Below, in pieces: positions 12,630 through 25,709 of a stretch of 64,000 nucleotides of DNA. The stretch lies in NCBI RefSeq assembly GCF_018320785.1, contig NC_054886.1, positions 7,501,207-7,565,206 on the forward strand, in the 5' to 3' direction. The translations under genes and the position numbers were made by a program. The notes beneath the pieces are model-generated. The model worked only from the letters and a program-made list of their open reading frames with translations. It did not search any database and was not told where the DNA came from. The stretch is from Cheilinus undulatus. Its lineage: Eukaryota > Chordata > Actinopteri > Labriformes > Labridae. The first letter of the stretch is position 1. The number at the start of each line of letters is the position of its first letter.

Positions 12630-14544
12630 GCAGAAGCCAGAGCAGAACCATCGCACACCAACGGACTCTACAAGTAAAACTTACCAGGTTAGACCAACCT
12701 GAGAGAGCCCGAGAGATGATCTGTGCTCTAACTAGACCCAGGACCCTGTAGGACGGGGTCTGTCAGCAACAAGGAGGGTGTGACGAGGAATCCGAGGCCT
12801 TATTTATCTCCCATCAACCCCTGCTCTGCTCAGAGACCCAGCAGAGGAGCTGAAAGTGTAGCTGGAGGAGGATGAATGTAACACACTCCCACTCTCATGA
12901 AAACCAACCTCCTCGACTTAGATTTAACTCTCTGCTTAGAACACTTTCTAACTACAACCTGACTCCCTTTTTCTTTATATTTGGTGAATTCTACACCAAA
13001 AAACACCCACATGAGTCGCAGTCTCTAAAATCTGCGAGATCTAAGGATGACTGTGTTAAAGTGAAACCTCAGTTTGTCTCTTTCTGTCTCTGTTTGTCCT
13101 GATTTTGTCTTTTCTGCACCTTTTTTTCCTGAAAACTTCAGGCATTCCTTCATTACTTTGATTGCTTTTATCTCTGTTTTTCTGGTCTGTACAGATGTGT
13201 TTCCTCATCCGATCCAAGAAATCATCTGAGTTAAAATCCATGAAAATGCACATTTCTTCTCTTGAAGACAAGCTTAGTCTCTCTGAGAGCACCTCATTGT
13301 TACATTTAATTTAATCCCTCTAAGAAGAGATTTAAAGCTGCCTGTAAAATGTCTTACAGAGTATTTATGTCGATGAAACTGGAGTTTATAATCTAGTGTT
13401 GCTGTTGAAATGGATGCGCCTTGCTTGTTCTTTCTTCAAGCTTCGTATCGGCGTTTTTATTTTTCCCGGTGATCAGTGTGAGCGTGCTGTCTTTAAACTC
13501 TGTGTTTATTTAATATTTATCTAGCAGGACGTGTTCCAGTCTAATGAAGGCTCCTATACTTGATTTCAACATGCAGGCATAGACGTACGTTTGCAGCGTT
13601 ATTCGTGCACTTACAGTTTAATCTGAAGGATAAAAGTGTCCACTAGAGGCAAATAACTTGACATGAAAATGTCCAAGGAGCAGCAGCTTTTGATCCCACA
13701 GCAACAAAAATACAAGTCTTATGTCTGAAAAATTTTGTAATTTTTAGTTTTTAGGTACCAAATCTTGCAAAAAATCTCCACAAATTGAAGCATTGCTACA
13801 GTAGTTGTGCAGTTTAGACAGTCTGGGGATGTTGTTGATGGATTAATTCTTGTCTTACCACCTCTCTTATAAATTAAATGTAGTTTTGCTAAGGCTTTAG
13901 CACTTTTCGATGCTGTTGTAAGAGATCTAGCCTAAAAACTGGTACCATCTGAATGCAATGGGCAGTTTCATGCACATAAAATAATCGCGGGATTAGTTTG
14001 ATGCTGCAGAAAACTTAAAATCATGATGTTTTGCAGAATTTTCAAAACTGTCAACCAAAGTTTGATTCGGAGTGAATCCAAAGCACAAAATATATGTACA
14101 AATTTGACATTGCTTCACCCATTGAATGCCAGGCTGTCAGTTGAAATCAAATTGCAAATTTGCACCTGTGGCAAAAGTCTATGATGTATGAAAGCCCTGA
14201 GCAGACAAACATCAATGCATTTTACTTAACTCAGTGCTGTGATAATGAAAAAAAATTGTTTTTTCCCTTGAGATCTAGCATATTTTTCTTACAGTGGGAT
14301 AATGAAAGTGCTTTTCCATGATTATGTGATAATTTCTCAAAATCTCGAGATAAAAAACAAAATGTATGCTATCCCTAGAAAACAGACTAAAGTCCAGACT
14401 GAAAGGTTTTTTTATTCTATACTACTGAATGGTTGAAAATTTCAGAAATTTGGGTTGAAATTTCTCATTTAGGAGGTCGAGGAGACCAGTTGAAAAGCTC
14501 TAGTTTTTTTCTCTAAATGGGACCATAATTTACAAAATGCAAAA

Positions 14545-15565
14545 ATCGCTGTATAGGTTCTTTGCACATGGCATCACGCAGCAGTAGAAAACTCCCTTGG
14601 GGGGTCAAGTTGTGATTTCTGCATTGATAAAACACCAACAAATAGTCCATGTTTTGAGCTGTTTGTGACTGTAAAATGTTCAAAATGTGGAAATATGGAC
14701 ATTCTTGAGTCTTCAGCTACTTTTGTGTCCTGACTGTAGTGAAATATTCAGGCAAACAAAAGAAAAGTTTTTAAAAAGTCACAAACAGCAGCAGGCAGGA
14801 ATTAAAAAAAAAACCTCTGTCTAAAGCTTGGACGAACAGTAACACACAGCACTCTCATATGGTCTGTTTCAACAAAGTGGTGTAGTTTGGTTCTGTCCAG
14901 TTTTGTAACAGTTTGGCACATTTGAATTTGTTTCCTCAGCTGCAATCTCACCAACCTCAGGTCTCACTCGCTGTGACAGAAAATCTCTTTTGAGAGATCC
15001 AGATCATTTGACTTGGCTAAAGGAGAGCTGGTTGTTTGGCTCACAGACGGCTCTGCATTTGGTTCCAGTTTGGCTTTTTTAAATGTGGATTAAATAATGG
15101 AGGAAAGGAAACTGGAACTCAAACGGGAGCTGTTTTGTACAATAGGCTCGTTAGTGAATGGTACATCACTCAGTCACTCACCCCACAAGGTTTACTCAGG
15201 TTTATGTTTGTGACAAAATTAGGGTTTTTATATGCTAAAGGCGCTCTGCTAGCCTCTTAGCTCAGTACAAGACTCCTCTAGACTCTTGTCTCCCTTCGTC
15301 TGACTAGATGATGCTAGACACTAGGAGGCCTGCAGGGCTGAGTAACTGGTGATAATGATCGCCACCATGCCCGGTAAATCAGTAAAACTGTGGAAAACTG
15401 TTTTGTAGTGTTGGAATTGTACTAATGCCCATAGAAATGTTCTGACGATAAAAGCAGCATAGATATCTATTTAGAGCTGCGGAGTGCAGACCTTACTCTG
15501 TTCCCATTCATTCCTAATGGCTGTCCCCCACTGCCTGACCCACAACGGACATTTGGGATCCGTGT
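14545..15565 (+). repeat. Interspersed repeat family R1, copy 1
   Basis: Shared blocks link this stretch to about 17740-18240 and 62225-63020. One block begins GGTTCTTTGCACATGGCATC, one contains GGAGGAAAGGAAACTGG, one contains TAGCTCAGTACAAGACTCCT, and the end contains CCTAATGGCTGTC. No coding capacity or terminal repeat is visible, so I leave the class open. Confidence 0.6.
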
Positions 15566-17739
15566 TTCGGCCATCATACCAGGCGCATATGTGCTTCATG
15601 TTTGTCCCGTCTCTCTGCTGTCAAAGCCCTGCCATTCTTTTTAAATTTAACCCCAATAAAACTCCCTCCAAAGACGTGCTAAGCAAGGCTTTTGCTTTGA
15701 AAAGCACAAACATGAAGTGCTTCTAGTTTAGTAGAAGTTTAGTGAACAGCTTTATTAAACAGATGCATTTTAGCTTGGGGCCTTCATCAGGGTCGTCAAG
15801 AAACAAGCTGCAAGCATTTTCTACCATGTGCATGTACATACTTGCCACAACAAGATAGATATGGCTCTGTATTTATCATTGTCCTGCCACAAGTCACAAA
15901 TAGACGAGCCCCCTATTCTCCAGATTCTCCACCTGTGAGAGATGCATTTCAGATAAGATAGCATTTGATGTCCCTTGTAGGGAAATTCATATTATATATA
16001 ATCTGATTCACTTTACTGACTCAGTAGCCATGGCTTTATAGCTCATATGTCTGCATGCTCTCAACTCATGACTAAGAGAGGAAGTGGTCTTTCTGAAGCA
16101 AATTACCTACAACCTTTACTACATTGATTCACTGACCGGACAGAGTTGCTACATCTATTTGTTATGCATAAATTTTTATCTCAGTACATGGCTTGTGTGT
16201 CTAAATAATCAGATTTGTTTTAGTTATAACCTTGAGAGGAAGTGGGCTTTCAAAAAGCAAATTACCAGTGTCATTGAACAACCTTTTCTGCCTTTGTACA
16301 TCATAGATGCAGCTGTAGCTGACTGATGTTTTTGTGAAGCAACCAAACCACAAAACCTAAGTTCGCTCTGTTTTTATCAGTATGCATCTTTCCCCTTCAT
16401 CTCACCGCAAAGTGTGAAAATATACAGATCGGAGGCAACAGAAGGTGTGTTAACGATATAAACGATACATCAGATCATTAATGAGTTCATCAAACCCTGA
16501 AACAATCATTCTTCTCATTATTTAAATATCCCCTTGCGTCAGGATTGTATTTGTGTGGGTTGGCTGCTTTATTTGTCCTCTCTTTAAACGTTTTAGTTCA
16601 ATACAAACAGGCAGCATCATCAGTGTCTTTTAAATGGGCTTTGATTGATCAGTAGATTATCTGATAGTGAAAATGTCTTGATTGTTGTCAATTGATTGTT
16701 GTTGTTGTTGTTGCCGGTCAGTTCCTTAAAGTGTAACCTGGTTAAGTCTCAAGCTTTGTGGCTTCTGTTCTCAGAAGTTATTGGAGGCTGCATTCACAAT
16801 GTGGTTTTTATGTTGCTCCATCCTGGCCAGTTGTGGGTGGGGACTGTCCTTAAAACAATATCAGAGTGACATTTCAAAGCCAACATCATTACTGGGTTAA
16901 AGGGGATTTAGTTCCATTTAAACATGGCCACTTTCTTAATCATTTAAAGGTCCAAGTTAAGAGAATTTGTAAAAATGTGAAGGTCCCACTCACATGAGGT
17001 AATCCAAGCAAACTAGAGCCCTAAGTCCAGTGAGTTTGACTAATGTGAGTGCTCTGTAACACAGCTAAGCATCACTTTGGCCATGCTTTTGAAAAAGACG
17101 TGACGTATCATTGATGTGACTTTCTCTAAAACAAAGGTTGAGACCAGTGTTGAGAAGCACTATCAAAATGCGGAAGTTTGGTGCTTCTTTTTATTGCTGT
17201 TTTTGTTAAACCGTCCGAATAGGAAAAAACAATTGGAGGTAATTTTGAGTCCTAAAAGTAGTGACACATTAAGCTCAGAAAACTAGGAACAGAGGTGGAT
17301 TAAAAGCCACCGTCCTAAAGCCTGGCGGAAAAGTCAGACAACACTCTCAAGCAGTCTGGTTTGGTTCAGCACAGTTTGGATGATAAACTCTGATCTTGCT
17401 TGCTTGCTCCAAAGCTTTCGTGCATCGTTTGTCAAGCTGCTAACAGGGGGGTGGGCCAACCACGACCTGCCTACAGCCCAACCAGCTGACACGACTGGTC
17501 TGATGGATTTCTGGCATGTTTGATATTTTGGTCATACAGCTCCACACACTCCTACAGTTAGAGCAGAATCCTCAACTTAGGAGCATTTTTGTCCTTTGGA
17601 AACTGTCCGACAGCATTTGAAATCCCCATGAAAACAGCAGGAATTACTTCAGAATTTTTATCGCCTGTACTCGCCTTCACTTGTACAGTGTGAGCACATA
17701 AATCATAAGTGATGGTTGTACATCAAAGGGATTCAGTCA

Positions 17740-18240
17740 CACAGTATGAGCTGATAATCCACCGTGACTGTTATAGAGTCTTTTGGCTCCCAAACAGCTC
17801 TTCATTTGGCACCAGTTTGGCTTTTAGATATTGATTAAATAATGACAAAAATGGAGGAAAGGAAACTGGCACTCAAACAGGAGCCAGCTCCTTTGGTTCA
17901 CAGAAGAGTTGGCTTTTTATGACAAAACAAGGGAGAAAAGCTGTTTAAAGGTGCAGCTAGCCTCCTAGCTCAGTACAAGACAACTCAAGACTCTTCTCTA
18001 CCTTTTGGCTGGATATGGTGATGTTGATCACCTCTAAGCCAGGCAATTCAGTTAACGTGGGGGAAAATCACTCTTTTTTTTGCAAATCTTAGGGTTTGAA
18101 CCCAATGTAGGTACATTTTCGCAGCTTTCAGATCCATTTAGAGCTTTAACTCACTAACTTTCCTCCATTCCTATTGATTCATACCTGGTGTTCTTCACTT
18201 CCTGCCCCTATCTGACATCATGTGACTGCAAACAATGTGT
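17740..18240 (+). repeat. Interspersed repeat family R1, copy 2 (5'-truncated)
   Basis: It shares GGAGGAAAGGAAACTGG and TAGCTCAGTACAAGAC with copies 1 and 3 but lacks the first block of copy 1. Confidence 0.55.
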
Positions 18241-19361
18241 AAGCATCAGGCCAATCAGCCTTGGTACAAAAAAAAAAAAAAGTTGTCTGCTGCTGCGGGT
18301 CAGTCATCCTTTTCTACTGGAATCAGCCGTGGTAAAATGCCCCAAACTTTGGAATAAGTCTGTTGGTCAAAATAGTAGTGCTGTGTTGAAATTTGTGTAG
18401 AAATGAGCAGGATTGAAGTTAGATAGCTATCTAATCAGGAGAGGTTTGTTTGCACTATGATGCGTTTAATGTCGTCTCGGTAAAATGATGGTTAGTTGAA
18501 GGTAAAGAGAACTGTTGAAGTCTTCATGAAAGGGAGGTCAGGGTGAGAAGCTTTAGTAAATCTGGTGGTTTGAAGAGGAAATGTCTTTTATATCTATGGA
18601 AAGTTTAAAAACTTTTCTAAATTAGAAAATTATCAGGAGCGATATTTATAAGGACCCAGGACAAGGAGAATCAATAAGGGTGTGAATGTTTAGAAAAATG
18701 AACAATCCCTGTCCCTACATGAGTGCTTTCTTTTTCTCTCGACCCCTCTGAGGCACAAATGAAGTTTTAAAACAGGAAGTGCTTGTTTTTAGTGAATCCT
18801 CACCTCAGCTGCGTCTGTTTCAGTGTCTGCACCGTCTCTGCAGCCTCTCTGATCGCTCTTCTCAATGCACTCCTCCCTCCCCACCTCCATGTGGTGACGC
18901 ACCGCAGGACTGCAATAAGCTTTTTGCACATTCATGGCAGCCTTTCAGTCGTGCCTCGCATCATCACTTTAAGTAATTGCTGGCAGGTTTAAACGGGTCT
19001 GTCTTTTATTTTGATCAGCTGATAATTCTAACTGGATTATGTGGGTTTTTTGTGTTTAATTTCCAGTGTGATACCTGTCTGGTAGTTGTTACATTAAAGG
19101 CTGGCCTGTGTATTAATCCTCCCGACACTACATGCATCCTTCACTGGAAACACTGTACGACCCATTCACACTGAATTTGACTATTAAATGTAGTTTGTTT
19201 GATTTTGCTGTATCTGTGTAGTCCTCTTGGTTTGTTTTGCATCGTCTGTTTTGTGTTCCCTGAAGAGACCCTACTGTAGAGGACTGATAGACAAACATGG
19301 GGTCAGCGGAGGGTTACCATGCAGCTGTATCTCACTTGAAATGTATATAAACTATGGTTTT

Positions 19362-19372
19362 AATAAAATAAA
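19362..19372 (+). terminator. Overlapping AATAAA polyadenylation signals
   Basis: Two AATAAA hexamers overlap at 19362-19367 and 19367-19372. This is the best-looking cleavage and polyadenylation site downstream of TBC1D14 on this strand. It is the candidate end of a long 3' UTR, though a nearer site could be used. Confidence 0.4.
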
Positions 19373-19479
19373 GAGCTGTACATATTCAACAGAGGAGCAG
19401 CTGTCTTTGTTTACATCATATCAAAGCTGTCTCTAACTTGCTACAGGATGCCTACAGTTCCCAGAAGGTCTTGGATGGA

Positions 19480-19665
19480 GCAGTTTCTGTTTAACTTCCA
19501 TCCACTTTCTTCAGCTTTTCTAGGGTTGGATCACGATGGCACGGCTGACCTAGATGTTTTCCGGCTCCTCCTAATGGATCCCTGAGGTGTTTCCAGGCCA
19601 GATTGGATGCTCCAGTGAGCTCTGGTGGCCTCCTGTAAGTAGGACATGCCTGAAAGACTTCCAAA
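19480..19665 (-). mobile_element. Rex3/RTE-like LINE fragment
   Basis: Words such as GGATCCCTGAGGTGTTTCC and GATGCTCCAGTGAGC match, in the opposite orientation, a fragment at 24590-24720. They also resemble the fish RTE-type reverse-transcriptase tail seen at 57480-58440. It is too short to show domains. Confidence 0.45.
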
Positions 19666-19669
19666 GCCA

Positions 19670-20560
19670 GTTCCAAAAAAAGTTGTTTAAAATTAAAAAA
19701 AAAAAAACAACACAATAATTTGCAAATCCATATTTTATTTACAATAAAACAAACAATGTATCAGATGCTGAGACATTTCAACATTTAATGAAAAAATATG
19801 ACCTCTTTTTGAATTTCATGGCAGCAACACATCTCAAAAAGTAGGAACGGAGCAGCACAAGGCTGGAAAAAGTAATTGGGCTTAAGGAATAATAGCTGAA
19901 GGAGCAGTTTGTAACTAATTAGGTTAATTGGGAACAGGTCAGTAACATGACTGGGTATAAAAGGAGCATTTTAGTTGAGCAATTTCCTCAAAAACTATCT
20001 AAAAATTGTGGAACAATATCCGATTTTTTTTTTTTTTTTCCAACATAAAATTGCAAAGACTGAATATCCCACCATCTGCGGTCCATAATATCATCAAAAT
20101 ATTCTGAGAATCTGGAGAAATATCTTGCCACAAGGGACAAGGCTTAAGTTCAGAGTCAGGGGCTTATGATCTTGGGGTCCTCGGGGGCTACTGCATTAAA
20201 AACAAGCATGATTCTGCACTGGAAATCACTGCAAGGGTTCAGGAACACAGTTGGCCGTAGCATCCACAAATGACAGTTAAAGCTGGATCATGCAAAGAAG
20301 CCGTATGTGAACACAGTCCAGAAACACTGCCATGTTCTCAGGGCCAAAGCTCATTTAAAATGAACTGAGGCAAAATGGAAAACTCTTCTGTGGTCAGACG
20401 AATCAAAATTTGAATTTTTTTTCATGAACCCCGTGTCCTGTGAACTTAAGAGGAGAGGGACCATCCAGCTTGTTACCCTGGCCCAGTTCAGAAACCTGCA
20501 TCTCTGATGGTATTAGTAGCATTAGCAGGTCTGCTAACACCAATCTTATATAGGCTATAT
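19670..20560 (+). mobile_element. Tc1-like transposon remnant
   Basis: It starts with the CCAAAAAAAGTTGT end motif. It carries the same broken transposase block as the copy at 11475: GCCAAAGCTCATTTAAAATG, then GTGGTCAGACGAATC. No intact ORF remains. Confidence 0.55.
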
Positions 20561-20986
20561 CCTTTACCAAACATTATAGTTCATGTGCAAACTGTTGAGG
20601 GTCTTATGCACAGGCAGAAAGTGTAGTTTTAAGGATAAATCATGTGTATTGTAATTGCAAGTCAGTTTATAATCATAGGTTCTGGTTGGGGGCAGATGAG
20701 CTATTACACAGGGTTTTTTTTACAGCATCATCCTCTGAGCTACATCTCTCTAACCACAGCTGCATTTCCTGCATCTACCACTCAACCTTTCTTAAAGCCG
20801 AGTGGAAAGTTTTTGTAATCGGCAACTTCACAAACCACCACCTCCCCCTCCACACCAGTAACACCTTTTTTTTTTTTTTAATCTTGATAAGTAACCATCA
20901 CAGCCAGTCGTGTTTAGATCCCTGTTGTTGCAGGTAAAGAGCAGCCGAGATCTTCATCACATCCAGGAATCTAGTAAATCTTCATC

Positions 20987-21900
20987 ATGAGGAGCGCTCA
21001 CATCCTCCTGTTGTGCATGCTGGGAGCTGCTCTGCTCTCCTCCGTCCTCAGCAGCAGTAAGAACAAATATTTATTTTTGTCATTGTTAGATGATCTGATC
21101 AGTTGTAACCTTGTTTTTTCCTTCAGATGCCATCACCCCTGATAACTGCTGCTTCCAGTTCTACCCCAAACGACTGGACAAAAAGCTGGTCCGTGAATAC
21201 TCTGTGACTGATGAGCGCTGTCCCAAGAGAGGAATCATGTAGGTGTCCAACGTTTTCTTGTTTATGAATTAAATAATCATAGGATTAAAAAAAAATCTTT
21301 TTACTTCATTTTATTCTATTTCTATCGAGGGTGTTTAAATTTTCCCGTTACTCCCTTTCCTTGTACTAATCCTTTTTTTGCTTTATAAGGTTTACTTTAT
21401 TATAGTTACAGACCTCTATTCTGTTTATTGTGTGTATTTTCATGCCTTCTTTGTGTTTTGATGTTCACATTTTAAACCACTTAGAGCTGTGTGCTTTAAA
21501 AATGTTTTCGACTGTTAGTATTCTTTAATTATTTTGACAGTATCACTGCAGCTCTTTTAGGTCCTAACTGTAAATAATACAAACATATCATGGCTGTCAA
21601 AAAATACATATTTAACTGTGGTTAGTTTTGATGAATTTGGATTAACTTCCTTTTTGGCCCATTTTGAAATTCCACCTTCTTGCATTAAAACTGTTTTTGT
21701 TTGGGATGAATGTCTGGAATTTTGTAGAAGTTTAAGTAAATAGCTTAAAATGTTGGGACTTTGCTTTGAAAAAAAAAATCGAGAATTTTCCTGATATTTT
21801 GAGGGATATGTTTGTTTCTCTTGGAGAGAGTAGGAATTTCATTTAAAAAAAAATTGGGAAATTTCCTTCAAAATTTTTCTGTAATTTTTGTAAAAACTGT

Positions 21901-21935
<35 letters not shown>

Positions 21936-23014
21936 TATTTTGGGGAATTTGTCTGGAATTTTTTTGACTTTTTTAAGGATTTGGAGATAGTTCTCTGTAA
22001 CTATGGCAGAGCGGATCAGCTGTTCCTCCGCCACTCAGACGCAGAATTTATGGCACAGTATCCCGTTTTCTTTTGGAGTTCTCCAGGTAGCAAAACCGGG
22101 TTTCTCAAAAACAGGATATCCGGTTTCTGAAGATGTATACATGCACAAAGACATACCAGGATACTCAGAGAACCAGAGAGAAAACGGGATACTCAGCCCA
22201 TGTAAACACACTCAATGATGACAGCCCCTATTGTCAGAAGTCCCGCCCCTTCCTGTTTTGATTGGCAGGTGAGGGAGAAGTGGCAGTGAAGAGCACAGCA
22301 CTGTTCCAAAAATTTGACTGTTTGAGCGCTTTATAAACACTGAGGCCGTTTTTAAAACTTGGAAATTCTAGTTGGATACTTTATTGCAAATGCACCCTGA
22401 ACTCGGATTCTGACTCAGAAACTCGAAGCAACTTCAGTACCCCAAGTTACAAACTCAAAGTAATTGGGTGTGATAAATAAAGGGGCATTAATCTGGATTA
22501 ACTGTATAAAGCCTGGGAAAAAATGGTTTTGGTCGGAAACTTGAATAAACTTAGTTTTTAGGATGAAAGCTTTTTCCTCTAATGTCGATTAGAGGGAATC
22601 ATGACCTTCTTATTTTCCAACACAAGCTTTCTGCTGTTGTCTTGATTTTCCACTAAATAACAGAAAAGTTTAGATATCAGTATCTGACCCTGAAGGAGTA
22701 TTGATAAATGTTTTGGTGGTCCCTGATCACACTTTACATCATACTGCAGTCTTTAATAACTCTCATCCCTACTCCCAAATACACAGATGGATGAAATAAC
22801 AGAATGATGAGTAAGGTCGGCATCAGCTGCCTTAAAAGAATGATTTAAAAAATAATTATTTCATGGCTTAAATCTTGTTAAGAATCAGCTCTTATATTTG
22901 AATTTTCCCTTTTTCTCTTCCAGTCTGGTTTTGAAGAAGGGCCGCAGAGTCTGTGTGGATCTCAGTGCCCCCTGGGTTGAGGGCATCATGAGGCACGTGG
23001 ACGAAAACTACTAA
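20987..23014 (+). CDS. Gene A: CC chemokine, 90 aa
   Basis: Exons 20987-21056, 21127-21238 and 22924-23014, with in-frame GT-AG junctions in phase 1 then phase 2, the usual chemokine gene plan. Residues 1-23 or so form a signal peptide (MRSAHILLLCMLGAALL). The mature protein opens with ITPDNCC, the adjacent cysteine pair of the CC class. The third cysteine follows 22 residues after the pair and the fourth 15 residues later (RRVCVDLS), and a C-terminal helix begins APWVEGIM. Chemokines are secreted ligands of G-protein-coupled receptors that direct leukocyte migration. I cannot assign a mammalian orthologue and leave the symbol empty. The second and third exons with their intron are duplicated at 42265-44123. 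The start is the only ATG giving a signal peptide in frame. Confidence 0.93.
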
Positions 23015-23297
23015 ACAAAAACCTCCTTTTCATCAGCCTGAGGCGTCTGTTTCTACATCACCCATTAACAATACTGTTCCTATAACAGCGGTATTAATGT
23101 GAAAGCATTTTATTCAATATTAAGTTTAGTTTTAACTCTGAATGGATCATTAACAAGCATATTCCTCATCTTTTTCATTTCTCTTAAAAGATTTTTTATT
23201 CCACACCATATTCCAAATATTTCAATAAAAAGATCTGTCTTAAAAAGGCCTCTTTTTGTTTCTTTCTTGAACTGGTTGGAGGCCACATGTGTGCAGT
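21057..23297 (+). repeat. Segmental duplication, copy 1 (intron 1 to 3' UTR of gene A)
   Basis: This segment aligns in the same orientation with about 42183-44404: exon 2, intron 2, exon 3 and about 280 bases of 3' UTR. Homology begins just after the exon 1 donor, at an AACAAATAT word, and ends near GAGGCCACATGTGTGCA. Exon 1 is therefore outside the shared block. This copy carries a poly-T insertion near 21903-21932 that the partner lacks. Confidence 0.85.
23224..23229 (+). terminator. Gene A polyadenylation signal AATAAA
   Basis: A canonical AATAAA lies 210 bases after the stop. A second AATAAA at 23337 lies in the adjoining transposon end. The duplicate in gene C has AGTAAA at the matching place (44333). 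Confidence 0.6.
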
Positions 23298-23660
23298 TCT
23301 CAGTTTCAACGTCTGACATGTTTATGTTCTATTGTGAATAAAATATAGGTTTATGAGATTTGTGAATCATTGCATTTATTTTTTTTTCACATTTTACGGA
23401 ATTGGGGTGTTTCACTAAGAAATACTCCTAACAGGGAAAGTTGTTTAAATTGAATCTGCTTCCTGAAAAAAAAACTTATCTGGAAAACAGTAGATTGAAT
23501 TATGACCTTGATAGTTACAATTCAAGGTCAGGGAGGCACTGATGAAGTTAAACACCACACACCGGGGGACTGGTTGGACTAATGAGCATTTGCAACAAAC
23601 CTAGATTTGGCACATGCCCTCTGATTGTCAGAGGGGTACATTTGGGATAAAGTCAGGCTT

Positions 23661-24340
23661 AAAGGGATACTTCAACATTTTGGCAAATTTGCCCCTTGCC
23701 ATAATCCCTATAGTCTTAGTAAAAGGTTTGTTACCTTCAGTTGTCGGTGCTATTTTTAGATCGGCCGCTGCCGAGTTCGGACCTGCTGTGCCAACTCAGT
23801 TTAAGCAGACGGTATTCCAGCTTTCCCTCATTAAACTCATCAAATACACAATCCAACAACTCCAAAACACTCTCATGGACATGTTGTGACCTGCACATTC
23901 ACCACGCTATGAAATAATAACGTATAATTATGTAACATTACGACACATAAGGCAAATACTCGGAACTATTTTTGAGTGAACCACCAGGCGGAGTGACACA
24001 GTGCAGCAGCCGTGTCTGGAGTGTAGTTCTGGCTTTGCATTTAACTTTAAAACATCTCCGTCTTGCAATATTCCATGATTATTTCATAGTGTGGTGAATG
24101 TGCAGGTCACAACGTGTCCATGAGAGCATTTTGGAGTTGTTGGATTGTGTATTTGATGAGTTTGATGAGGGAAAGCCGGAATACCATCTGCTTACATTGA
24201 GTTGGCACAGCAGGTCCGAACTCGGCAGTGGCCGATCTAAAAACAGCTTGCACCGACAACTGAAGGTAACGAACCCATTACTAAGACTACAGGGATTATG
24301 GCAATGGGCGAATTTGCCAAAATGTTGAAGTACCCCTTTA
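23661..24340. mobile_element. Long-inverted-repeat (foldback) element, arms about 260 bp
   Basis: The left arm (about 23661-23918) and right arm (about 24078-24340) are reverse complements with few mismatches. An example is GATCGGCCGCTGCCGAGTTC on the left against GAACTCGGCAGTGGCCGATC on the right. The spacer is about 160 bases. No protein is encoded. It lies downstream of gene A. The structure fits a foldback or MITE-like DNA element with very long inverted repeats. Confidence 0.8.
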
Positions 24341-24589
24341 AAGTTGTGCAAAGTGTGGCCAACCTAAAGGAGTTCAAGTTTCTTGGGAAGTTCATCAAGA
24401 GGGAGCGTGAAATGTAGCATTAAGATAGCTGGATTAGGGCAGCATCAGCAGTGCTGTAGATGTAGCTGAGCTTAAAGGCTTTAAATTTACCAGATGATCT
24501 ACATTTGAACCTTCAATGATTATCTTTAGCCTTCACATTGAAAGAAGTCAGCTGGGATGGTACAGGTATCTAGACACTGCCTTTTTGAA

Positions 24590-24720
24590 GTCTTCAAGGT
24601 ATTTCTACTGGCAGGAGACCTCCAGAACTTGCTGGAGCATCCAATCTGGCCAGGGAACACCTCAGGGATCCATTAGGAGGAACTGGAAAACATTGCTGGA
24701 GAAAGGAACCTGCCCCTGAG
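24590..24720 (+). mobile_element. Rex3/RTE-like LINE fragment
   Basis: It contains GGATCCATTAGGAGGAACTG and CTGGCCAGGGAACACCTCAG, which match the opposite-strand fragment at 19480-19665. It directly abuts a Tc1-like remnant. Confidence 0.45.
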
Positions 24721-25235
24721 GGTGCAAAGATCATCAGCATCCAGTTTTGACCTCCAGCCTTGTCCCTTGGTCACAGAGATTTCTCCAGATTCTCCAAATC
24801 TTGTGATGATATTACAGACTGTAGATGGTGGGATATTTAAAGTCTTCAATTTAACTTTGAGGAACATCTTTCTGAAATTATTCCATAATTTTTAGACACA
24901 GTTTTTAGCAGATTGGTGAATATCTGCCCATCTTTACTTCTGAGAGACTCTGCCTCCTTAAAATGCTCCTTTTATACCAGTCATGTTACTGACCTGTTGC
25001 AAATGCATCTAATAAGCTGCAAAGCTTTTACTTTTCCAGCATTTTGTTGCCCTGTTCCATGTGTTGCTGCCATTAAATTCAAAATGAGCTTCATGAAATG
25101 GTAAAATGTCTCAGCTTCATCATCTGATATGCTCTATTGTGAATAAAATACGGGTTTATGAGATTTGAAAGTCATTGTCTTTATTTACATTCTACACAGC
25201 GTCCCAACTCTTTTGGAAATGGGGTTGTAAAAACA
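24720..25235 (-). mobile_element. Tc1-like transposon remnant with helix-turn-helix piece
   Basis: The minus strand (ORF 24673-24867) encodes PPSTVCNIITRFGESGEIS followed by KGQG, the DNA-binding helix-turn-helix style of Tc1-type transposases. The right end (25195-25230) is the reverse complement of the family terminal motif (CCCATTTCCAAAAGAGTTGG). No catalytic domain is intact. Confidence 0.6.
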
Positions 25236-25709
25236 ACAGATGATGTCATGCAGAGGCCTCGTGTAATTGTTGTCTGATATCTTCGACTGCCTCGACTGAA
25301 ACTTAACATAATATCACTAAATCCAACATTCTTTTCCCTGAAGCAGATAAACACTGTTTAAGATGAACACAGCATTAAAATAACATGTAATTATGTATCA
25401 CTCTATGACTTAACTAACAGATGCAGAGCTCTTTTTACAGAAATTGAACTTTAAACTTTGCATTTTGTTATATTTATATATTAGATCAGCACAAGTTTGA
25501 GTTTTAAGATGAGCTCGATTGTTTGATCTTGATTAAATATGTGCGTCATTAATCGTAGATCTCTGTATATTTTGTGGTTTAAAGATAAATCAAGCATTGC
25601 TTCAAACATGTGCAATGCTAAGCCTTTTCCCTCTCAGATGTTTTTATTGATTATGTAGCATTTACCCTTTTCTCTGGATGGAGCTCAGTCAGCCTGCAGA
25701 GACGCTGAC

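Larger units (their letters stand above)
12630..19361 (+). other. TBC1D14 3' UTR and/or intergenic DNA
   Basis: No coding exon is recognisable. The first kilobase or so after the TBC1D14 stop looks unique. The rest contains two copies of an interspersed repeat (about 14545-15565 and 17740-18240) and a short GTT microsatellite near 16698. The sequence from about 18780 to 19372 has the look of a vertebrate 3' UTR end and terminates in overlapping AATAAA signals, so the UTR could be as long as 6.7 kb. That length is inference. Confidence 0.45.
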
